Shown piece by piece: positions 25,888 through 41,000 of a DNA stretch of 64,000 nucleotides; within the stretch, counting starts at the first letter, position 1; the number at the start of each line of letters is the position of its first letter. The position numbers were made by a program, and so were the translations under genes. The notes beneath the pieces are model-generated. The model saw only the letters and a list, made by a program, of their open reading frames with translations. It searched no databases and was not told the DNA's origin. Source of the stretch: Balanoglossus misakiensis (lineage: Eukaryota > Hemichordata); assembly GCA_040954595.2 (NCBI GenBank), contig CM082588.2:3658001-3722000 (forward strand). Direction: 5' to 3'.

Positions 25888-27493
25888 GAAAAACAAAGGG
25901 ATCCTAGTGTGTTTTCAAATCTTCACAAATCCTGCAATACAGTGAAACCTGTCTAAAACTAATTTTTAAATAAACAACTTTAAACTGGATTCAAATCTAT
26001 ATTTCAAAGTTCTTTTTACATGGGATGGGATAGATTTATGCAAATTACTCCCACAGAAGAAACACATACTCAGTCCGCATTGTGACTGGCTTTAACACGT
26101 TTATACTGTATTTTTGATTCAAAAATTTCCAACATGTTGACAATTAAATGTTATGATAACTTGTGAGTAATTTAAGAAAAACCACAGTGCCTATCCTTTA
26201 CATAACTCTTGATTTGCTGATTGTTGTTTGGTGGTGGAAGTTGATTATGTAAACAGTTTATTGTGTAGAATTTGACAGCAGAATAAATATAACTTTCCAT
26301 AATGAAAAAAATGGCAGCTGTATTGAGGCTCTAATCAACCTTCCAAGTAATGTTTCAGTAAAATTTGCACAAACTGACTTTAGTTATGTTGATCCATTTT
26401 GGCAGGTATTTTATGATATTTTCTTGGTCATGTACAATTTTGTTAATTTTAAATCCAGGAATAAGATAAATCTTACCAGGTAATATAGAAAATCTCACTA
26501 TATAAACAACTCATATTTTACTGGATTTGGGTTTATAATACATACTGAATAAAATCACGTATCACATGCATTATCAGCATTGTTATTTCCTACTTTTGAC
26601 ACAGCTGAATTTCCATGAAGAGAAATTGTTCAAAGTCCGGTTTGTATCCGGCAACTCTAATACTACCAGTAGTACTGGTTAGTATTTTGTGCATTCACCA
26701 CTTGGTGGCGCACTTCGCAAGCATTTGACGGGGAACGTATTCATTTTCACACATAACACATAAATAAATAAGTATAGCGTAAAAGTGTAACAATTCTTAA
26801 CCATTATAATCAAGCAAGCAAATATATCCCATTAAAATTTACATTTACATTTATCATCCAATGAATGAAGCTTGAGGTAATTTTTACACAAGCTGTATAT
26901 TGAATGAAGACCAAAGGATTCCCAAATTGGCATAACTGCCTATATGTACTTGTGACTCCTCTGATCTGTACACGATGGATTTCAGAGGCGCACAAAATAC
27001 ACTTGCTCAATAAAATGTGTAAAGTTTCCACGGTAATAAAAGAGTAAAAGAAGGAAGCTTACATACTTGATGCAAGAAGCCTGTTCTTCAGCGCATGACA
27101 CCCGAAGTCCGGCACCATTCCTCGCTGCCGCGTCAGATTTTGTCGACTTTTACAAACGAGTTTTGAGCACAGTCGTGCGTGTAAACTGGATAATCACGCC
27201 CGCGTGACCCAGTTTAGGCCTACACGTGCACGACTGTGGTTTTGAGCACCTGCCGGGGAACCGGGGACACCTGTTGGCAGGGATTCCTTGTACAATATTT
27301 ACATGTAGTCCAACTTTAAACCGAACATATGCACCCCTTCACAAAGACTACGTCAAATGATTTGCTCTTGCGGCAAACACGGTCACTCCACAATTCGGAG
27401 TGACTGTGATTAAAACATGAAGTATTAAAAGTACGCTCGTTAAAACACACAGAGCAAAATGCTCAGACTCAGATAGTCGCCAGATTCAGGAGG
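25888..27493. other. Shared 3' interval between convergent JmjC paralogues
   Basis: The region is non-coding. Plus-strand AATAAA signals for gene A lie near 25968 and 26281, with more near 26547 and 26763. A strong imperfect hairpin at 27168-27238 is listed separately. No coding exon was recognised. Confidence 0.6.
27168..27238. repeat. Near-perfect inverted repeat (hairpin) flanked by 9-10 bp direct repeats
   Basis: Arms in order: CACAGTCGTGC (27168-27178) pairs with GCACGACTGTG (27228-27238); GTGT (27179-27182) with ACAC (27222-27225); AAACTGG (27183-27189) with CCAGTTT (27209-27215); TCACGC (27194-27199) with GCGTGA (27202-27207). About 28 pairs are interrupted only by small bulges. TTTTGAGCAC occurs at 27161-27170 and again at 27240-27249, as a target-site duplication would. 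It could be a tiny palindromic transposon remnant or a structured RNA. Confidence 0.7.
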
Positions 27494-28156
27494 CTACAGT
27501 TCTTCTCTGACGGCGTTGGAGGCGTCATCATCAACCATCTCATCTTCGATGATGTCGTACACATCATCTTCTTTCTCCCCAACGTCCATCATCATTTTCA
27601 TGTCCTGTTCTTTGAGAAAATCTTCGAACTCCGTGAACACGTTTTGAATGTTCTCCCATTTCTGAAAAAAAAAAAATATCAATGGCAGGCTCAGGTCTCT
27701 GTTGCAATGTGTCTTCTTATAAGACGACATCTCGCATGTGATGGTATATGTACCTACCTCATCTAAGAGGGAATCCGCTTCTTCGGCAAACACAACGCCA
27801 TCTCTGTTTTCGTCAATAAGGTTAAATAGCTGAAACAGACGCCAGAAATACCCGAGAATTACTTATATTATTTTTTTATGTCTGAGTTTTTCTCCCCATA
27901 AGCATATGGGAATTTTGTTCTATGTGTTATAAAACTTAACTATCTTCATGTTGGGTACCTTAGAAAATATTTCGCGAATCCCCTCTTCACACGAATAGAC
28001 TTTTGCGTGCTCTCTGCCGAATACGTTGTAAAATCCCTCTTCGGTGGATACTCCCCGGTACTTGATCAGATCTGTGATAACTTCTCTGGAGGAAGAAAAA
28101 CATGCACAATGTGATTGAAAAAGGATAAGGGACGTGGAAGTAACAAATACATCATT

Positions 28157-28237
<81 letters not shown>

Positions 28238-31200
28238 TCAAACTGTCTGGGTAATTTGCTGTATGGATAATTAAAATATACCGTATTAAATCCACGTCAT
28301 TGCTGAGTGAATTTAGTCCAGAGAACTGGAATTGGTCGAGCGTGTTGTGTCTGTCTGCTTCTTCTTGTCGTGCGGTATCCTCGCACTTGGTGAAATCCCG
28401 TTTGACAGTGGCGTGGTGACTCCACCAGATATTGACGGCGATGTTTCTGTCGTACGACCGAACTTGATGTACCCTGAAATGATTTGTTAGATTAAGTCGT
28501 CGAGCGGTGATTGTTCTGGCAATCATTTCCTATGGCAACTGTTCGTTCGTTGTTCGATCGTTCGCTCGCTCAATCAATCAATCACTAATAACTCACCTTT
28601 CTCCATCCAATAGTCCACCCACCCGTCCACAAAACAGCCCCACCCCTTCCTGTCTGACAAGTCCATCCATCCATCCATCCATCCATCCATCCATCCATCC
28701 ATCCAACCAACCAACCCACACCCAGACCCAGACAGCCACTCACGTGTGCCATACAAAACAGAATATCTCCAACAACACACAAGTCTCACCATTTGTAGGG
28801 AATAAACAGACAGTCTCCAGCTTCCAGGCGGGCATGGTGATACTCCACGTCTTTAAATCCGGGATAACGAGTGTAGTTAACACTGTCAAATGACACAATG
28901 ATCGTTACTTATACATGAAAACAGAATGCGGTCAATCTACGACAATGTGGTTCGATTAAAAAGACATGTCATTCACGTGATTTAATTCTTGTTAATCCAT
29001 TTTTCATTCCTGTCAATTCCATTCACTGCTCTCACCCCCTCTCAACCCCCCACTGATCAACCAATCAACACTCGATGATTCACTCACCTATCAACATCGA
29101 CGCCGCAATAATTTCCCTCTGGATGGTCAATATGAATCTAGTTTGTCGAAAAAAAAGAAAAAAAAGTCGTGATTCGGCAGCTCCATGTTCCACTAAGTGT
29201 GCCTTCGTGTCCCGTAACCATAATTAACCTAAAATCTCTATTTTGGGGTTGACATTTTCCGTCATGTCGAATTAATCCAACTTAATGGCGTTTCCATTTA
29301 ACATGTAAAATGTGGCTCCATTTTGTGATGAAAAGTGAAGAAACGTTATATTTTCACCCGCCAGATTTACTTTAAAGCGAAAGTTATATGACGTCAATGG
29401 ACGTTAAAATAACAAGTGAGTGCGTCTTGGGTGCTATTTGAAATCTGGGTTACCTGAGGCAGGCCACGGAAATTAAATTTTGCGTTTCACGTCTTCGTTC
29501 GCCTATACTACTGACACCGTCACACTGAAAAATCTCCAAGCTAAATTTGATTGTTCGGCAGAATTCAACGACAAGGTCATTCCATGTACGGGGATGACAG
29601 TAAGTATAACAAATACCATATTTTCAATTTTAACGACTTAATCAAAATATTAAAGGTCTTGAAATCCCAAAGGAGAAATTCGTCATCTAACCGATATTGT
29701 GTGAAACGGACCCAACCGCAATGTACATAATGCTCTTACGAGACTCAATTACAGTGTGTAAAGAAAAATGATGCATTACAGCTTTAGTTAAAACGACAGT
29801 CCCTGGAAGATCCTGAGGCTGCACAGCATGTTGTCGTGAGCTAACGATTCAGTCAGCACTGACCTGTCACATTATCGCGCGGCAGCCATTTTGAATGTCA
29901 ACAATTCTCGAGACAATACTTTTTCTATTTCCGTCCCTTGGTTATACTTTCGTTAAACACTTCTGTTCGTGTCCAGCGTCTTATATTTGAACAATTCCTG
30001 TTCGTCTTCGTCTCAGAAGCAACCCACCGTAAACTCACAAATCGGCACTTACTTTGTCGGCATATTTGATGGGATCGATGAGAACAACATCTTTACTGCC
30101 GCTAAAGACGCAGTTAATATTATCCACGGCGTCGAAGTGCACAACAGACTTTGTGCCGCCACTGCTGAACCACATTATCTGAAGAAAAAAGAACAGACAC
30201 TTCAAAAAATATCCTCTCTTTAATTTATCATACCAGGTTGACGTAGCAAAGACAACCACCTTTCGAGGTATACGGCTACAAAGCTAGAACTATGAACCAG
30301 ACTGTAAACGTGTACATTGTGTTCATATTTTCCATAACCAGCTGACATTACGTAAGCGTAAACGGGCCTCACCGTTTCCAGCAAAACGCCGTTCAGTTCC
30401 AAGCATTGTAAAGGCGGTGGTAGCAAAACGTCTTTCCTGAATCGTAAAGAAAGACAAAGATGGTAAAAAAAATTCATTACTATTGTATCATAGCAGTTAC
30501 TCCTCATCCCGACCATTAATATATGGCGCGGTGTTTTTTCCACAATGTTTTTGCAAATATTTAAGAGTCAAATAATATTGTGGTTATTTTTCAAGGCAGA
30601 TTTAAAAAAACGTGTCTCCGGGGGGCAGTAAAGAAAGACAGCGAATAAATGAAGCGTTCGTATTTTATTAAAATATTTAAAACTTAATAAAATATGAATA
30701 CGTGACCGACGGGAATACAATATATATTGTTCTCTAAGAAAAAGAAGGCTAAACAAAGGAACTAATGAAATATACACACTGTAATATCAATCCCGACAGT
30801 CTTTTGTTGTTGTTGTAATATCAGCATCCGATATTTCAATTTCCTCTCGGCGGTGATTAAACAATGTAATATTGATAATGTGGAGACGAGCCGAAAGGAA
30901 TGAATGAATAAAATGAGGCGTCCAGTGGATCATTTTATGGACCTTTAGCTGCTTTTCCGTTTTGATGAGAAAATGGGATCATAAAAATGACAAGAAGTCC
31001 AGCGTTTTAAAGAGATATCCCCTCTCAGCGCTGGAGTACATGGAAGGACTTCCGTTTGGGCGGTTTGGTTGTTTGCGCAGTCTAGCTGTGGGTATAGGCT
31101 ATTGGTTGTGAAGACAGGGCATAACTGTGTTATATTATCAAGTAGCGGTTGAATCTTTAAAAGTGAAGTAGTATTATGAGTGTACAGGTTAAGGAAAGAG

Positions 31201-33165
31201 GAAGAAACTGAAACTGTGTTACACGTCATCGAATCTCCCTAATGCGGCGTAAAATAAACACTTGAGCAAGATGAAGAGAAGTACTGTTCTTCGTTACTAG
31301 GCAACGCATGCATCATTTACTGGTTAAAGACACGTCAGTGATGAAATTTTCCCAGTAATTTGTTTTGTTTCTTCGCCCGTTCATGATTCGTTATCTCCTT
31401 TGCTTGACTTATATGACGCGGGTTTTGGCTCAACGGAAGCTTGTAGTGACAAGATGGCAGAAGGTTCAAGAAATTACCACGCCATATGGTCTCTTGTTGT
31501 ACTCAAATACTAGTGATGAGAAGATGGGTTTATGACTTAGATGACTTTAAGGAAGGATCGATTTCATGTACAATGTACACAATATTCACATTTTAATACC
31601 GTTTTCTTCACCATTCGTGGGGAGCTCACTAGGTTGTCCAATTATTCTATAACTGCGAAACTGTACATATTATATGAAAAGTGAATTTGTTATCGGCGGA
31701 TTATTCACTCGACTGATCCCGGTTCTCGGAAGTTGACCTTTCCTCTAGTGACAGACGGTCAACATAACGCGGAAAGCTCACTGTAATCCCTCTCTCCCTC
31801 CCCCCTCCCCCCCCATTCCTTTCATAAGCATCTCACATTTATACCCACGCCGGCTTTACTACTTTTTCCGTGCAGTTAATCGGCTGAGACGATCTAAATT
31901 CTCGGTTCACATCTGCGTTTTCCGTGACCTGAAACTAAAGCGTCCATGAAGGGACTCAATCAATTTCATGTCATACGTTGTCAACAATATTCATTTTCTT
32001 AAGCGCGAACACTTTTCCTGTGTATAGCTGTTGTACTTTCCTGATATTTGATAGTCTGATACTTGCGAGTCAAAATGACCACTGGTAGTGATCGCAGTAG
32101 AAACGATTTTTCTCCGCACACAGTACTCCTCGTTGTAGTCGTGAAAGGTTGCATAGGATTCATAATCTGAAAATTTGACAGCCAAAACGGCTTAATTGTG
32201 GGATTATTGCGAAAATAAGCCGACTGTGTGAAAAGTGATGTATTCCCCCATGCACTATAGTATTGCCATGGCAATGTAGGTTTTCACATCAGACAACAAG
32301 AAAGGTCTCATTATACGCTAAGTCTAAAAGCCAAAGGAGATGGCAAATTTCACACTATTGCTATGACTGTTGCCGTTTATAAACGGCTTTAATAAGCGCC
32401 GCCTTCGCCGGCACAACCCCCAAAGCGTATTACGGTGGTGGGTGGAAGGGGTGAATGAAACGACAAAGGTAACCTTTACTCATCGTCTTCCTGGACTGTC
32501 GCGTGCTTTTTTCCTGCATGCGTCAACTGTCTATTTTAGCTCGTTTGAGTTTCGCCTCACGCGCCTGAGATTTGTATGAATCCTGTATTAACTCTCAGCA
32601 TCCGCGTCCCTATCAAATCACGGACCCTAAAAGAGTTGACAAAATGACTAATTTTCAAAAATATAAAATTCGCCATGAAAACGGGTTGTCTGTCCGCCCG
32701 CCTGTATGTGGCTTATGTATCTCTATATCTATTACTGCTGGTGTCGGCAGTTTGCAATTATTGTGGTTTATGATGACTGGCATACCTTAAGAAGTCGGGT
32801 ACACTGTTGACTAAGTACAGGTCGCCGCTTCTGTATTCTTCCACGAACTGTTTCAGAGCCATCGACTCAACAGGCAGCGTTCTATTCTCCTTCTTCCCGT
32901 GTTCAACTGTCACCTCGAAATATTCAGACTCCACCAGCCCAAGGAAATACTCGTCGGTCCACAGAGAGAACGCCGGCGACTGCTTCGCGGCGCCTCTGAA
33001 GACGAGAGGTTTTGACCCCAAGACGAACTCGGTCAGAAAAGTGAAGCCCGCTGGCCAGGTGTCCGTCGCGTGCACGTGTAGTGGCCGGCCAGTCGACCCA
33101 AACCTCTGATCAGACGATGTTCCGGCACACAGAAGCACTGTCAACAGGCAACGGAGTTCCCACAT
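27494..33165 (-). CDS. ER-lumen JmjC/cupin-type putative 2-oxoglutarate hydroxylase with EF-hand and REEL tail (paralogue B)
   Basis: Nine exons: 32786-33165, 30373-30436, 30053-30178, 29088-29137, 28790-28882, 28282-28473, 27959-28085, 27758-27829, 27494-27661. They join to 423 codons plus TAG. The start at [15 protein letters not shown] was chosen because it gives a clean signal peptide; an upstream in-frame ATG at 33235-33237 is possible. Seen: HxD at H162-F-D164, Lys177 15 residues later, distal His240 in YKWVHQV, a canonical EF-hand loop [12 protein letters not shown] at 350-361, an acidic tail, and C-terminal REEL, which fits the PROSITE ER-retention pattern [KRHQSA]-[DENQ]-E-L. Exons 2 and 3 have the same lengths as in paralogue A (64, 126), and exons 4+5 sum to A's exon 4 (143). 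Introns carry ATC and TCCA microsatellites. Function is inferred as for gene A. Confidence 0.87.
28151..28237. repeat. (ATC)n microsatellite
   Basis: A nearly uninterrupted ATC/GAT trinucleotide tract inside the intron between exons 6 and 7 of JmjC gene B. Confidence 0.95.
28662..28716. repeat. (TCCA)n tetranucleotide repeat grading into CCAA units
   Basis: About eleven TCCA units are followed by a few CCAA units, in the intron between exons 5 and 6 of JmjC gene B. Confidence 0.95.
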
Positions 33166-37138
<3,973 letters not shown>

Positions 37139-38057
37139 CTTGTTGGAGTTCAAAGGTTACAACTCCCTAGGTAAGCTGTAATAGCGTGTATAACGTTACA
37201 TAAGGCATGTATTTTGGGGCACTCGGAAAGAGAATTGCATTATCATTGTTCATTTTACCTTGAAAGGGGCTTTTTAGCCATGAAATCGTTCATATAGGCC
37301 GGCCTTATAAATAACATAAATGCAACCTTTCTTCTCTCGGCGCAAACTTATCAAAATAATAAGATGGGAGTAAAATATCGGTGTTGTACTAATAGCATAA
37401 TTAAAACACTGGAAGGCGATTTAGTATATCAAAATATCATGTCCGTTTTATTTCATAATTTTGACATTACAAAAATCATGACATTCTTGAGTACCAGAGT
37501 ACAGGATCATACAAATTATTGAGGTGAGATGACGCCCGATAGACAAAATAGAGAACAGTGTCGAGTAAAATACATGTACATGTATTACCGAATAATAACA
37601 GTCCCTCTCTGGTGTATAAGTGAAAACACCATCATTAGGACTATAAAAATGTAAAGCTCTTTTGATTTGTAATTAGAAATAAGAACAAGTGTAAAATTTA
37701 AGGGCCCCAAAGAGAGCGCAATATTTAATCATTTAATGATATGAGATGCAGACGGAAGGAAATCACGATGTCCGTCTTCAAGTATTTGTGTCAGGAGAGA
37801 ATTCACCTCTGAGTGTATAGAATACAGGTATAAAACTTATAACTGGTTAATCTATGCTTTTCGAGTAGGGCGAGAACGAAATCACGTACAATCACTGAGC
37901 ACACAGGGGTTTGTACTTCTGCGCGCATCAGTTCCTGCGCGATTGCAAACCTTTTCATAGCACTTGCACGAAAGCAATGATCAGAACAGTGTTCTCATCA
38001 TCTCTTTCTCTCGCCGGTGCCATGAAAAGGATTTGTGTTCACAGCTTTTATAACTTT
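37139..38057. other. Intergenic: SDR promoter side and XPNPEP2-like 3' flank
   Basis: A non-coding AT-rich stretch of about 0.9 kb. It holds the SDR upstream region on the left and the probable 3' UTR of the aminopeptidase gene on the right. No RNA gene or repeat was recognised. Confidence 0.5.
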
Positions 38058-41000
38058 TTAGTTCACATTTGCGAAGATGGACACCATGGTAACGGCCAAT
38101 AGGAGGAGAGCATTTGCGAGGATGGTGACGGCGCCGTCGACAGGACCGCCTCCGATTTCTACGGCCTCTGTCTGTCGCATCATCCAGTCGTACGCGTCAG
38201 CGTTCTTCTCCCTCAGTCTGGGACCGACCTTTTCCCGCACTTTCTGGTGGTAATCGTTCAACCAATTCAACTGTGAAACGGGGTGTTAACAAACACAAAC
38301 AGTGGATTAAAAAACGAAATGTTTCTGTCTTGTAACAAAGCTTACTTAGGGCCTAAAGGGTCAAAGAAAGCGACTTCGCCCCTTTAAAATTTGCCACCAC
38401 CACCACCCTCAGCTACCCCACCCCATTACCACACCATCCCACCACCACCAACAACAACAAACAAAACAACAATAATAATATTACCTGTTCAGTTGACATA
38501 ATCTCGTACTTAATCAGTTTGGGCTCGAACGGGACGAAACAAACTTCCTCAAAGGTAAAATACGTCTGACCCCCAAAGTTATTCTGAAAAATAATTCAAA
38601 TGAAAAACTATAATGGACACACAATAATATAATATCGCGTGCAGTCTTTTCGAAGTTGAATTCTCTTTTGAGGAATCGGACAAAGGCATGGACGAACTTC
38701 CAAAATGCGGATTTACGACCAGGCTAAAATGAAAATGTTGTTACTAATATGGTGACTGAAGCGCCTGGGGAATCACCTTACCTGTGTATCGGCTTCTACA
38801 ACCATGAAGACTGTTTCCAGACGGACTCCAAAATCGTTGTCTTCGTAGTAACCGGGTTCTAGGACGAACAGAACGAAAGGCCGTTAAACTGCGTCAGTGT
38901 CGGTAAGTTTTTGCTTATTGGTTGAATGATCACAGTTTAGAGAGACTGTGGTTCAATTTGAAATTGTGTACACTATTTGAATAAGCTGGATGAATGTCGC
39001 TGACCTAACACATCTTTTAGGATTTTCTGACGATTTTTCTCTCATTATTTCACAAAACTGACACCCTGAGTACAATAGTGACCTACCATTGGACAGGAAG
39101 ACATTTCCTTCGAGAGCTGTGTAACCCCCAATACTGAAGGGACCTGTATTCATCAGTTCATGAAATAATAATGAAAAAAAAGTTTTGAAGGTTTAACCAC
39201 GGTCACGTGGACAGGTCGTGGCTTAACCCATCCACCTGCTGCAGACCTTACCGTCTGACGAGAACATTCCATACTCCAACGGGGCTTGTCCCTCGCGGTA
39301 TCCGATGCTAATGCGGTGTGGTCCTAAATTCGAAACAAAGTTTTTTTGTAATTCTGAAAATGTGGATTTTAGCAGCATGATATGGATGCTGATTGACGCA
39401 ACTGGGGCGACCACGCGACACGGTTTGATTGAACGATGCACGAACAGACCAGAATCAGAAAAGCTAGGGGGTACAATATGGAGTCACTTTCGAAAATTTG
39501 TTAGTTGTGTGTTTATCAAGTTTAAAGATGTGATATTTATCCAATCACTGACAATTAACTGCCCTTGCGGAGAGATGGAAGCAATGCTTACAGAGAGAGG
39601 CGAATTTAACCACAAACAACGTCACATCAAGAATTAAGCATAGCTGGGAAAAGCTACCAAGAGCTGGAGAAGGCTATATACTTTCTCTAAGGTCTTGTAA
39701 TATGTTGATAAACTACGACTACAGCTACGGAAATTTCAACCGGTATAGCATGCAACGACGATTAAAGCCAGCATACAGACATGCGTCTTACAAAGAGGTA
39801 CATATATTTACATTTCTAAGTAAGGTTGTTAGTTCATGCAGTTACTTGTGTTAGTAGTACAACGAGTACGGAATGTTCTAGACAGACGTCAGGCCATACA
39901 GCAACTCTACATGCAGACAACGCTACAGAAAAGTATAGAGACAGAGACAAGTTGCAGTCGAGACCATTCCTATATTTAAAAGAATAAACAAAGAGAGACA
40001 GACTACAAGTAGACATGCACGGTCAGAATCAATGCAAACTAGATTTTACTTTTATTAAAGAAAAACACAGTGTTAGTTCAAAAGAAATCGGGAACATATA
40101 AACCCCACATCTTGCTGGTGTTATGTTTTTCGTTCTCATTCACAAAAGTTTCGTTTCACGACAAAATTATTGTCCGGGGTATGTGACACAGTCCCAGAAT
40201 GTGGACTAAAAATTGCTCCAACCACCCCCCCCCCCCTCTTGACCGACTTATTTCCCTGTGAACACCAAGTCCTATCAGACAGTCATCAAGACCGCTTCTC
40301 TGTCATTTTGTCATGCATTTCAACTGCGGACTGCATGCACAATTTCGACAAATGGCCCCTCCCACTCACCTTCGTGTACGTTCAACATGGCCCCGAGGCC
40401 GTGACCAGTTCCATGGCGATAGTTCCAACCGTAATTCCACAGATGTTGACGGGCGTGTACGTCGATGTCGCGACCTGGAATACAGAAAATGTCATAGGAA
40501 ATTATTCTTTACTGACTCCAGATTTGATTGTAATTACATTGTACATACACGTAAATACACACACGTCCTTACATACATATCGTATACAAACACACAGTCA
40601 CACATCAGATATATGCAAATACGACTTTGAAGTCTCATCAATATGGGGGAAAACATTTCGTACCGTATGTTCCTTCGGGAAAGACAGATAGTGACAGATC
40701 TATGGCCCCCATTAGCACACGTGTGTACGCTTGCTGTAAAGAATCAGAAATATTTTGAATAAAATACACGATGATATTTACGGAGATGAGAGGTAACTGT
40801 TACAGCACGAAAGTTGATCTGTTCACATATCAGTATACTACACTACTTCTCTGGACGTTGTTTTGATACTAAGTTTGGATTGCAAATTACCAAGTGGGCT
40901 TCTTTTGGGGTTCCGAAGTGCATTGTTCTGGTCGTGTCCGATGTAGTACCACATCTGAAATACAGTATTGAGCGGTTTGTGAGAAGCCGAATACAGCCGA

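Noticed and set aside
28662-28716. Regularly spaced repeats that could be taken for a CRISPR array
   Set aside because: Tandem tetranucleotide units without spacers, in an animal intron.
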